DNA of 64,000 nucleotides, taken from contig NZ_LN868535.1 of assembly GCF_001261775.1 (NCBI RefSeq), forward strand, positions 356,148 through 420,147, read 5' to 3'. This DNA comes from Anaeromassilibacillus senegalensis (GTDB lineage: Bacteria; Bacillota; Clostridia; Oscillospirales; Acutalibacteraceae). The notes under the pieces were generated by a model. That model saw only the letters and a program-made list of their open reading frames with translations. It searched no databases and was not told the origin of the DNA. Both the position numbers and the translations under genes were made by a program. Position 1 is the first letter of the stretch, and each line of letters begins with the position of its first letter. Below, in pieces: positions 20,201-31,600 of this stretch.

Positions 20201-23200
20201 GCAGGCCAGACGGAATCCTATGACATTAACGTTTCCAACGGGCATAAGCTGGAGCTGAAAGCTGTTGCACAGCATATGGATACCAGCTATGACAAAGCAT
20301 ACGCATGGCTGTCGCCCTATGTCTATGAAGGCGTGACGCCCGACGACGAAAGCGACCTGTACCAGAACCTTGCCCTTGGAAAACAGGCGGAAGCCACCAG
20401 CAGCGTCGATGGGGCCACACCGGATCTGGCCGTCGACGGCAGCGAATCAACCATCTGGCGCGGCGAGGAAGTCGGCGTGGGCGAAGACGCCAACCCGCAG
20501 GAATGGACGGTTGACCTGGGCGCGGCGTACAGCGTGCGCAACGCCAGAGTCGGCCTGGAGCACGACAGTATCATCTACAAGTATGAGATTTACACTTCCG
20601 CCGATAAAAAAGACTGGACCAGACGCGTGGAAAACGCAAAGACCTCCCAGGCCAACGGCGTTCTGGATTATTTTACCGCGGAAAACGTCCGCTATGTGAA
20701 GGTCCGGTTTACGGAAATAGAGGAGCATGCGGACCGGGAACAGTTCTCCAACGCAACCCTGTCCGAATTTGAAATCTACCGCGACCTGGGCATTGATTCG
20801 GTTCGGGCGTATAATTTGAAAGGCCTCTCCATCGAAGGAAAATCATTGGCCTTCGCCAGTGACACCAAGGAATACACGATGGATCTGCAGGGCTTTGAGA
20901 CGGACTTGACGATCCGTGCGCTTCCGTTCGATGCGGCTGCCTCCGTGACCATCAACGGGACAGAGCTGCAAAAGCCGGAGGAAGGACAGGGCCTGTCCGA
21001 TCTGCAGCCCGTTGTGCTGTTCGACCTGGGCGAGGAAAATGCTATCCGGATTTCCATCACCTCAGCAAATGGAAATGCAAGCACGGAATACGTAATTCAT
21101 GTCAACGGCGAGCTGAACAAAATCTACCGCTCCAACGCACTGGAATCCTATGTCCCGGGCCACAACGGCGCCAATGGCTGGTATTACCAGGCAATGAAAC
21201 TCTCCAACAACGAAATCGCCACGATTCAGGGAGCGGAACTCTTTGTTAAAAACGGCGATTACGTGTATGAGGACAGCAACACCTATGAGAGATACTGCCG
21301 CTCCGGCCCAAGATACATCCACCCGGGCAAACAGAACGATGCGGTCCGCACCTATGTCGCGCCGAAGGACGGCACGCTCAATATCGCGATGGAACTGAAA
21401 AAATATCAGAACGAAGCCGGGCTGGTCAAGGCCTATGTTATGAAAAACGGTGAACGGATCTGGCCTGAAAACGCCGATTGGCAGCAGCTGGGCAGCGCAG
21501 CCGGATCAATCAAAATGAACGCCACTGTCGCAGTGCAGGAAGGCGACCACATCCAGTTCGCACTGAAAGCACATGCCAGCAATAACAACGGCGGCGACGC
21601 GTCCTGTATGGACACCACAGTCTATTACGAAGAGGATGTCGACGTAAAGAGCATGGAAGTGCAGGGTCCCGGCAGCGTGGCTCTGGTGAATGGGCAGGGC
21701 GCCAGCGAGTCGTATCGCCTGTCCGTAACAATGAGCAACGACACGGTTTATGAAAATGTCGACGCACATTGGAGCTTGCTCAGCGCGCCGCAGGGCGTTA
21801 CTCTGGAGGATGGTCTTCTGACTGTTCCTGCTGGCACGAAGCCCGGCACTGTACGCCTGCGCGCCGTCAGCAAAGAGGACGAAACGATCTCTGCTGAAAA
21901 AACCGTATCCATTACAATCGGCAGCTATGTCTATCTTTCCGACCTAGATTGGGCGGACGATTCCACTCCGACCGGCTGGGGAACAGTAGGCCGTGACCGT
22001 GTGCTGAGCTATGACGGTTCCGATTCGACGAAAATCAGCCTCTATAAAAACGGTGGCAGAGTCTATTATGATAAGGGCTTGGCGACGAACTCGTATTCCG
22101 AACTCATTTACGATATCGAGGGAATGGGCTACACCCGGTTTATGAGCGACGTCGGCATTGATTATCAGAAATACAATATGACAAATGCAAGCGTCAATTT
22201 CCAGGTCTGGCTGGACGGCAAGCTGGTCTACGACAGCGGGAACATGGGCGGAAAAACGCCGGCAAAGACCGTTAATTTGGACATCACCGGTGTAAAACGC
22301 ATCAAATTGGTCGCAACGCTTGGCAGCGACGGAGCCAATGGCAACGATAACGCCGACTGGGCAGACGCAAAATTCCTGAAAATGGAAGAGGCTCCCATTG
22401 TTTACGCGATCAACAAGCGTGTGGACGGCGGCATTGCAACGGTAACCACGGACAAAACTGAAGCCGCGGCAGGCGAGACCGTAACCGTTGCCATCTCCGA
22501 TATCGAGGAAGGCAAGCAGTTTAAGTCCATTACAGTTAGCGCAGAAGACGGAACCACGGTTCCCACCCAGACGGTCAAGGCAGGCGAAGCGTACACCTTC
22601 ACCATGCCCGCACAGCCGGTCGCCGTTGCAGTTGTTCTGGAGCCAAAAGGACCTGCGAAGGCTCATGTGCTGAGCGTCCAGTACGGCGGCAACGCGGCGC
22701 TGGAAGTCACGGGCGAAACAGAGGTCATTCTCGACGGCAACGGCATCTACGGCGCGAAAGTCATGGCGGACAAGGAAATCACCCTGACATTTGCCCCGGC
22801 GGACGGCCCGTTTGCCACCGCGCAGCTCAACGGCGAGGATATCCCGTTTGAGGCCGACGGCTGCACCTACACCTTCACCATGCCGAACGAAAACACCGTC
22901 CTGCGCTTCACCTTCACCACCGTGAAAAAGGACGTGCTGGAAACCCTGTTGGAAAAAGCAAACGAAGTCACCGACGAGCAGCTTAAAAAGCTGGTCAAGT
23001 CCGTGCGCGATCGCTTCATTGCGGCGCGCAAAAACGCACAGATCGTCTTTGAAAACGACAAAGCAACCCAGGACGAAGTAAACGACGCCTGGAAGGAACT
23101 GCTTGACGCAATGCATCACCTCTCCTTCGAGGAAGGCACGAAGGATGAGCTGGAATACTGGCTCAACTACGCGGACAATCTCAACCTGGACAACTTCACC

Positions 23201-24446
23201 CCGAAGAGCCAGGAAGGCTATGCCGAGGCGCTTGCCTACGCGGAAGAAATCTACAACGACGAGGGCGAGACGCTGAAGGCGGAAGTTGAAAAGGCGGCGA
23301 AGAACCTGTATGACGCAATCATGCGTCTGGAATTCGAGGCGAACAAGGAGACGCTGGAGACGTTTGTACAGCAGGCACAGGAAATCAACGAGAACATCGG
23401 CAAGTACATGGACGGCGACGAGAAGGACGCCTTTGTTAAACTTCTGCCGCAGGCGGAGGCCGTACTGGCAGACGCCAATGCAACCCAGACAGAGGTCGAC
23501 GAGATGGCGGCAGCCCTGTACAACGCAATTCAGAACATGCGCATGACGCCGGACAAGGAAGCGCTGAAGGACTTGATCGATACCTATGAAGCGCTCGACC
23601 CGGCGGACTACACCGAGGCAAGCTATGCGATCCTCCGTGCGGCGCTGAATAACGCGCTGGACGTCTACCACAACGACGCGGCAACTCCGGCGGAAATTGC
23701 GGCGGTTTACTCCACCGCAGAGCAGGCCTATGACGGCCTGGTTCCGGCAGACCCGCCGGTCCAGCCCGACAACAAGCCGAACCAGAAACCGTCCAACAGC
23801 GGCGGGTCCCGCCGCCAAAAACCCGGTGGGAACAACCCCCGGGGCCGGGCGGCGGGTGGTGGGGGGGGAACACGCGGGGAGCGCGCGGCAACACAAGGGG
23901 GGCGAGCAGGACGCCCGTAACAGCCCTCCCCGTTGCACCAATACCCCCGCTCGTTCTTCTTATCCACATCTAGATGGTAAAAAGACACGGGAGCGGCCCT
24001 ACGCCGGCTGGGTCCCGGCAGACCCGCCGGTCCAGCCCGACAACAAGCCGAACCAGAAACCGTCCAACAGCGGCGGTTCCGGCAGCAAGAGACCGGTTGG
24101 CAACACCTCCGGCGACGGTACGGCGGTTGTGGCGGCGAACCCGGTGATCAGCGCGGCACAGAACGTGATGGGCCAGAAGTCCGTCCGTTCCGACACGACG
24201 ATGAACTTCACCCTGAAGAGAGGCAGCGCCTACTGCTTCAAGATGACAGTCGTCAACGGAAGCAGCGCGATGCCAAACTTCACTGTGGGCAACGGCAGTG
24301 TGCTCAAGACCCAGTATGTCACCAAGATTGGCAACGACTACTATTACAGAGTCTGGGCGATTGGCGCACCCGGTCAGAGCACCGGCGTGTATACGACCAT
24401 GCAGGGTGAGAACGCACAGCAGCACTGTGTGGTAACCATCGGTTAA
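17210..24446 (+). CDS. Secreted GH2 glycosidase with CBM32, NPCBM, FIVAR and shared C-terminal module; frame broken near 3' end
   Basis: The ATG at 17210 has AAAGGAG upstream and a signal peptide. The frame is open to 23920; the last 150 or so residues are in another frame, ending at 24446. The break coincides with a garbled duplicated stretch (about 23744-24080) and looks like an assembly error, so one gene is most likely. Domains: GH2 N-domain (54-230), Ig-like, TIM barrel (351-647) with acid/base Glu468 in LNETN and nucleophile Glu529 in QREYGD. Next are an NPCBM-like domain (924-1040), an F5/8-C/CBM32 domain (1047-1197, starting NLALGKQAEATSS), further beta-sandwich modules, a second NPCBM (1571-1727), FIVAR repeats (1907-2177) and the shared tail. 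The barrel differs from the LacZ type of the preceding gene and is closer to galactosidase/glucuronidase-like GH2; substrate uncertain. Confidence 0.85.
23744..24080 (+). other. Damaged duplicated junction, probable assembly artefact
   Basis: A roughly 65-base segment at 23744-23810 recurs at 24014-24081 almost unchanged. The sequence between is a corrupted version of its own surroundings. After 23810 it tracks the linker and tail coding sequence seen after 24081, with many indels and G runs. Before 24014 it tracks the sequence seen before 23744, again with errors. Two low-quality read ends placed tail to head would give exactly this pattern. It causes the frame break in the second GH2 gene. 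Confidence 0.75.
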
Positions 24447-24523
24447 CAATCCATCCGGTTTTCTAACCAGAAAACCGCGATCCCAGATTTTCCCGCGCTT
24501 ACAAAACCCGTATGATTACAGGA

Positions 24524-24553
24524 GAAGGCCGCTTGCAACAAGCGGCCTTCTTT
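24524..24553 (+). terminator. Rho-independent terminator of the second GH2 gene
   Basis: GAAGGCCGCTTG pairs with CAAGCGGCCTTC, followed by TTTG, 78 bases after the stop codon. It is the same hairpin as at 16678. Confidence 0.8.
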
Positions 24554-24559
24554 GTATCC

Positions 24560-24765
24560 ATCCGGTGTTCTGCGGAATGCGGCAGTGCGAATATCAAGCA
24601 CACATAAAATATTTGGGGGATTCGCACCTGAAAAAGCAAATTTTATTTCCAGTAACGTTGCGTTTTCAGCAGGAATCAAATAGAATAAGACTAAAGTCAC
24701 ATCAAGTTCTGATTTCTTTGTAAACGTCGCACTATACGAAAGGAAATTTTTGGGTGACTTTTGCT
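24560..24765 (+). promoter_or_regulatory. A/T-rich leader before the CRISPR array
   Basis: No gene is seen in these 200 bases. They are A/T-rich and end directly at the first, undamaged CRISPR repeat. The degenerate repeats are at the far end, so this side is the expected leader with the promoter and integration site. No defined leader motif was recognised. Confidence 0.5.
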
Positions 24766-25328
24766 GTCAGGCTCCATGCGAGCCTGCGGATTGAAATTAT
24801 TTGGACAGCTAGGTGGAGCTTCATCTACGAGTCAGGCTCCATGCGAGCCTGCGGATTGAAATTATTTGATGAAACCCTTTATCTTAAAAACATAAGGTCA
24901 GGCTCCATGCGAGCCTGCGGATTGAAATTCTGGAAATAAAATCATCGCGCTCAGAAACCGGCGTCAGGCTCCATGCGAGCCTGCGGATTGAAATGGGAGA
25001 AACGAAAAACCCGACAGGGAAAACCGCAAGTCAGGCTCCATGCGAGCCTGCGGATTGAAATGAGCTGCTTGCAAAAGGCCACGATGGGGTACGCCTCGTC
25101 AGGCTCCATGCGAGCCTGCGGATTGAAATATGCTCCGCCAGACGTCCCACGGGACGCGGTAGAGTCAGGCTCCATTCGAGCCTGTGGATTGAAATAGTTG
25201 AGAAAAGATGTACTACACGATATAATTTAAGTCAGGCTCCATGCGGGCCTGTGAGTTGAAACACCAGCTTCAAAATGTCCTTTTCCGAGCGGATATAGTC
25301 AGGCCCATTCGGGCCTGCGGATTGAAAA
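24766..25328 (+). CRISPR. CRISPR array, nine repeats, type I-C-like repeat, no cas genes in window
   Basis: 32-base repeats begin at 24766, 24831, 24897, 24963, 25030, 25098, 25164, 25231 and 25298, separated by eight unique spacers of 33-36 bases. The repeat starts GTCAGGCTCC, ends GCGGATTGAAAT, and contains a CAGGCTC/GAGCCTG stem around CATGC; this matches the length and 3' end of known type I-C repeats. The first six copies are identical. Copies 7 and 8 have point changes and copy 9 also lacks one base, which fixes the leader on the left and transcription as rightward. The subtype call rests on repeat resemblance only. Spacer targets are unknown. Confidence 0.97.
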
Positions 25329-25414
25329 ACGATTCGGATTCTGGCGGCAACGCCTTTTTCCACCTTGCAATCTCCGCATTCATGGGGAGATTGCAAAACA
25401 CGTCAGTTCATCAA

Positions 25415-25468
25415 AAAAGCAGAGAGCCTCCCGCGGCAAATCCGGCCGCGGGAGGCTCTCTGCTTTTA
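25415..25468. terminator. Strong bidirectional terminator between the CRISPR array and the PL8 gene
   Basis: AAAAGCAGAGAGCCTCCCGC and its reverse complement form a stem of more than 20 pairs with a short loop, with an A run on the left and a T run on the right, so it works in both directions. A smaller TTGCAATCTCC/GGAGATTGCAA hairpin lies just before (25365-25396). The stretch 25490-25671 after it has no gene but resembles 35110-35263 downstream of the first protease gene. Confidence 0.9.
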
Positions 25469-25671
25469 TAAAATGATCTGGATTTCTTTGTAAACCGACG
25501 GTGACCACACAGTGCCGCCGCAGCGCTTCGCCGGGGACCTGCGGTCAGCACGCGGACGCGCAACGTCCATCACACCTACGGTGCTTTTCAGTGGAAGCCT
25601 CTTTCAAACCAGGGTATTTCCAAGCTCTGTTCGCCAAGAGGCGATTCTCTTAATTGGTTTAAACGAATCTC

Positions 25672-28600
25672 TTAGCCAACAGTCACTACACAGTGCTTCT
25701 GGGAAGGTTCGCCTGCCATTGTGGTATACACGCCGGTGCTCTGGCCGGGTATTCCAATCGCCCAGACCCTGTAATAATAATTGCTACCGATCTTCGCCAC
25801 AAACTGCGTTTTGAAAACAGAGCCGTTGCCGACCGTAAAGCCCGGCACGGCGCTTGTATCGGCAACCGTCATCTTAAAGCAGTACGCGCTGCCTCTCTTC
25901 ACGGTAAACGGCGCGGTGGTATCGGAGATCACGGAGCGGGCCGCCGCCGCAAGCGGGGAAGCCGGAAGCACCTGTGTTCCAACCGTGCTGCGCTGCGGTT
26001 TTTTGGAGGAACCGCCGGAAGAAGAGCCAGTATTTTGATCCGCCGGTTTGAGATTGCCCTCCGCGACCAGATAGGATTTTACCGCCGCGTCCGCTTCCTG
26101 CTCGGAAACTTCGGTGCGGTTGACCAGTGCACGCAGCACGTTGCGGTCGGCAAGGAACTGTGCCGCGCTGGAAGAAGTGTAGAGGCTCAGGTCCTTCGCG
26201 TCCGCCTCCTTCAGCAGCTCCTCCAGCTGGGTTTTGTCCGCCAGCTTGCGCAGGGCCGCCATGGCGGAAGCCAACGATGATGCTGCCGCGTCGAGTTCCT
26301 TCTGGGACGCGGTGTTGTTCTCCAGGGCTTCTCTCGCATCCGCGAGGGCTTCGGTAAACGCCTGCTTTCCGTCTGTCAGATAGAGGTTCAGGCTGTTTTC
26401 AATCTCCGCCGCCTTGGCAAGCAGGCTTTCCAGCTCTGTGCTGTCTGCCGTGCGGTCCAACTGATTCAGCGCGCTGTACAACGCGTCATACGCGTCCTGT
26501 ACATCCTTTACAAGCGCGTCTTCCTCCGCCAGAACATCGTACGCCGCTTCCAGCGACGCCGTCATACGGGCGAAGCTCGCCTCTGTGAAATCGGCCGCCT
26601 CCAGGGTTTCCGCCAAAGACGCCAGATTTTCCAACTGGGTCTTGTCGCCCTTTGCAAAGGACAGGAAATGAATGGCCTTGAGCAGGTCGCTCCACGCGCC
26701 GTCAACCGCTTCCTGTGTGGCGGTATCGTCCGCGTAGACGGCCCGCGCCGCTTTCAACGCCGCCGTAAACTTCCTCTGTACGGAGGGAACCGCGTTTTGA
26801 AATTCTTCGCCGTCCGCCAGTTCCCCGGCGGTATCCAGGATGGTCTTCAGCGTCGCTTTGCGGACCACCTCAAAGACAAAGGTCAGATTGGTATTGCTGT
26901 TTTTCATTGCATACGCAACGGTCAGGCCGTGAGGCTGTACGCCGTCCACCGGTTCCCCGTTCAGGGTAGCGGAACGGAAGCTTACGTCCTCCCCCTTCGG
27001 GGCAAATTGCAGGGTCAGCTCTGTGCCGCCGACCACCGACGCGGCATACAGGCCATCCCTTACAAGGATTTCTTTTTCCACGTCGCCGGTCAGCTCCATC
27101 GTCGCGTTGGCGCCGTATTGTACGGACAGCACATGGGCGGAAGGCGCTTCCTTCGGTTCCACAGTCAGTTCCACGCGCCCTGCATAGTCGGAAACGACGC
27201 TCCGGGCGGTAATCACCGCCGTACCCTCTCCGACCGCGGTCACAACGCCACGGCTGTTAACCCTGGCGACGGACGTGTCGCTGCTGGCCCACTGCACATT
27301 CCGGTTGGAAGCGTTTTCCGGCAGGACAACGGCGGTCAGGTTCCATTGCTCGCCCGTCTTCAGTGCATTTTCCGGCGCGCCGGAGATGCTCACGGACTCC
27401 ACCGGCACCGGGACGCCGCCGTACGGCGCGACTGTGACGGTGCATTCCGCCTTGACCGCCGGGTTCAAAACCGCGCTCGCGGTAATCGTCGCCACACCCT
27501 CTGTGCGGGCTGTAATGAAACCGTTCGCATCGACGGACACAACCGCGGGATCAGAGGATTCCCACGCAATGCTCGCCGCGCTGACCTGCTTCGGCTCGGT
27601 CGCAACGTCCAGTTGGACCGTCCTGCCGCACAGAATCTTCACCGCTGTCTGCTCCATCGCAAGAGCGGTCACTTCCACCGGCTCCGCGGAAGAGGCATTA
27701 TAGCCCATCACCTCGAATTCGTACAGGCTGACACCGTAGGTGGTGCCCCGCTTGACGCACTGCATTTTGACATACCGGGCCTCCACCGGTCGTTCCAGCT
27801 CATGGCGGTTCCAACCGGCAGCGCCCGCGTTGTTGGCCAGCAGGTCCGTCCAATGGGCCCCATCGTCGGAAATCTGAATTTTGTACTCCTTGGCGTACGC
27901 CGCCTCAAAATTCAGGTTGACGGCGGCCACGGTGGAGCGTTCGCCCAGATCGACGGCGATCCACTGGGTATCGTCGCGGTGGGATTTGTCCACATCCCAG
28001 CGGGTTTCCAAATCGCCGTCCACGGCGTTTTTCGCCGGATAGCCGCCGGAGGTATTTTCATTGCTGCAAAGAGTCTGCTGGTTCAGCGCAAGATTGGTGA
28101 CGGCGTTTTCTGAACCGCTGTCCGCGTTTTCGCTGTTCAGCAGCCGCCATTCGATCAGGCCGTAGACGGCGTTGTCCGTCAATCCGGTCAATTTGGCGTA
28201 GCGCGCTTTGGTTCCCGGCGTTTCAATGGCAAGGGTTTTGCCGTCCGCCGCCGCGCACACGACCGGTTCGCTCCAGTTTTCGCCGTCCTCGGAAAATTGG
28301 ATCTGATAATCCGCAACGGTATCCCAGAAGAGGTCCATTCTTTCAATCTTCGTCGGCTTGCCCAGATCCACCTGAATCCAAGCCGCGCCGTTTCCGGAGG
28401 ACTGCCAGCGCGCGGAATCGTTGAGGTTCCCGTCAAACGCTTTGTCAGGCGTGTAATTCAGCGTATTCTCACTGCCGGCGGCGGCCTTTTTCAGCGCCGC
28501 ATTGTTATAGACCGACACGGACGCCGTGTCAGATACATTTCCTCCTAAAACGAAAACGGTCAATTCTGCTTTTCCAGCCGCCCTGCCGTACAGCACGCCG

Positions 28601-31600
28601 TCTGAATAAGAAGCAACCTCTTCATCAGAAGACATATAGAGCAATTCGCCCGTGCCGTTCATCGGGGCTTTTTTCACCACAGGGGTCGAATGGTACTGCG
28701 CTACGGCACAAAGGCTTTCTTCTTCAAAACGGATGGCTTCAACCGGCGCGATCTCGTGCAGGTAGTCGATCTGCACCCCGCTGACCGACGCACCGTCTTC
28801 CAGGGTGAGCCTGCAATAGGAGGCGCCGTTCAGGGCCGCACGGTATGTGCCGTCCACCGTCTCAAGCGCGGCATCCGTGTATGCTTCGCCATCGTTGGAA
28901 ACGGAAAGTTTCACGTCGCCGGACAACTGCACGGCGATCTCCCGCATATTCGTCATGCTGTAGACAAGGGAAGCAGGGCTCCCTTCCGCCGCGGTCACCG
29001 TCCCGTTTTGCAGAACGGCGTTGTCCGCGCGGTACAGCTTGGAGAAGTCTCCCATGGAATCCACGAGCCGGCGCTCCTTGACACCGTTGGCAACGGTCGC
29101 CGTCAGGCTGGAAAGCTGCGGGCTCCACGCCTTTTTATTGCCGGACAGGACAATTTTGAGGTAATTGGTTCCCTCCGGGACGCCGTTTTTCGGCGTTAAG
29201 GTATGGCGGACCCAGCCGCTGCCGGAGGTTTTGTCGCTCGTCTCCACCTGTGTCCATGCCGCATTGTCCGGGGAAGCGAACAGCGTCACCGTACCGGGGC
29301 CGGTGGAGTGGATATAGGAAACCAGCGTAAAGTCGGAGAGGGACGGCAGGGAATAGGCCAGCCAGCCGTCGTCCATTGTACCGCGTTTGAGCGTGGACGT
29401 ATCGCCGCCAAAGTTTGCGCCGTCGGACGCTTCCAACAAAATGTTGGAACTGTAGTCCAATATCTTGTCCAGTGTGTCGTACGCATCGGTAAACTGCGTG
29501 GTCAGCGGCACGGAGAAGCTCTTTTCCTCCGCCGCCGGGCCCTCGCCGGACCCGTTGAACGCGACCGCCGTAAAGTAGTAGGTCTGGCCCGCCGTCAGGC
29601 CGTTCAGGCGTACGGTCGTGCCGCTCGTGGACTGTTCATAGGGATAGACGCCCGGCTCGACACCGTATTGCAGCGTGTAGCCGGTGGCGCGTGCCGCGGG
29701 AGCCAGCTCCACCACAACCTCATCGCCTTCGGAACGGAGCGACTGGATCGCGGTCTGTTCCGGCACGTCTAGCGAGTCTGTAAAGGAAAGTTTTACCGAG
29801 AAGGTTTTGCCTTTTGCTTTGTTGACATTTACCTTGAGCTGGATCGTCGGAGAAGTCGAAAGCACCTCCACGCCCGGGTCGGCGGAAAGCACATTGTATG
29901 CCGAGCGGTTCAGCTCCAGGCGGATGCTTCCCGTATTTTCCTGCGTCGGGTCAGAGACGGAGAGCGTCAGCTCCCTGTCGTTCTCGCGCACCATGACGGA
30001 GGCAGCCGCGTCCGCGGAGAGATAGTCCGTCATTCCATTTGCGTCAAGAGACGCCGCTTCCCAGAAGTTCGCGCCTACCAGGTTGAGGTTTTTCTCATAA
30101 GCGGCCTGTACCTGCGCGTCATTGCGCAGGACGGTTATGTCGCTTCCCTGCGCATAATCGGCGGTCTCATCCGCTGAGCGGTTGGGCAGCAGGACATAGG
30201 CGTAGCGCCCGTTTTCGGGATTGACGCCGTGGTCTTTCCAGAGGGTGATATAGTTTGCCGAGACAGGGGTCGTATCCGTGTTGTAGCCGCCGAGGTCCGT
30301 CCATTTCCCGGTGCGCGCTTCGCGCTTGGCCTGCACGGTCTCTTTTTCCGGGAAATAAACGCCAAGGTCCGCGCCATCCGCATTCGCCTGGATGTTCAGC
30401 CAGCCGACATTCTCCAGTTGCGCGTTCCAGCCGGGCGCCGCCGGCTGTTCCTGTCCGTCGACGACCAGGCGGTTGTTGCCTGCATCCCCGATCATATAGT
30501 TTTCAAACGTGGTTTCCGTGGAAGCGGAATCGCCGCTGGAACGAATATCCGCGCCCAGCGCGACAACCTCATCGTCAAACAGGAACCAGGATTTCTTCGC
30601 CTTCAGGTTTGTACCGGGCGCGGCAAGCTGCATGCCGGACACGCCGTACGCCCCATCGGTGACGCCGCCCGCAAACGCGGCGGAGGAGGTTCCCTGTCCC
30701 ACTGTTTTGTTGTAGACAGAGGTGGTTCCGGGCAGCCGGTTCCAGTCGATGGTCGGCTTATTGTTCCCGTCGTACCGTTCCAAATCGCCGTTATAAAGGT
30801 AGGTCATCCCGCTCCCGAGGTTCCAGCCCTTTACGTTGACGTCCCAGCTGGTGCTCTCCGAATGGGCAATCCGTTTGGAGGACATCGTCACGGCAGCGGA
30901 ATAGCCGTCCCCGCGCTGTACCGCGCGGTCGCCCTGCGCAAACTGGATATACTTCCCGGTCAGATTGCGGGGCTGGATGGACGGGTCGTCCACAATGTTC
31001 AGGATGCGCACCACCGTATCCATCGGGAATTTATGCCACGGCAGGTCCGCGCTTTCGTTCAGGTTATTCAGCGTGTAATCATTGCCCGCGTACCACTGCT
31101 TGATCATGGCTTTGAAATTTGCGGCGTCTTCCGGCTCCGCCATTTCGATTGCCATCAGCATGGAGTTGGCGATGATGATGGCCGCATCCGCCTGCTTCAT
31201 ATCGGTCCGGGCAACCTCCCTGCCGCGGAACGCGTCCATCAGCAGGCCGTTGTAAATGATGGCCTCATAGGAATCATAAATCCACTGGAATACATTTTTC
31301 GACTTTTCGTCCTGAATCTCCCAGGGCGTGCCGTGGAGCATGTACAACAGGTGGCAGGATTCGGAAAGGGCCGTGTAGCCATAGCCGCCGTTGTATGTAA
31401 TGTTCCCATGCGCAATATAGGTGCCATCCTTATAATAGCCGTCTCCGCTGGTCACATAGCCCAGATAATCCGGCACTTTGGACTGCACGCGCTTGAGCAT
31501 CTCGCCGCCGGTCATCCGGGAGCCCTTGTAATTGCCCTGGTTGTCCTTTAAAAGAATGCCCGCGTACATGCTGGCACGCAGCTGCCACAGGGAATTGGCG

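Noticed and set aside
24766..25200. Short frames through the CRISPR repeats encoding MRACGLK-type peptides
   Set aside because: They are translations of the repeat unit itself; the regular 65-68 base spacing and unique spacers show a CRISPR array, not a repeat protein.
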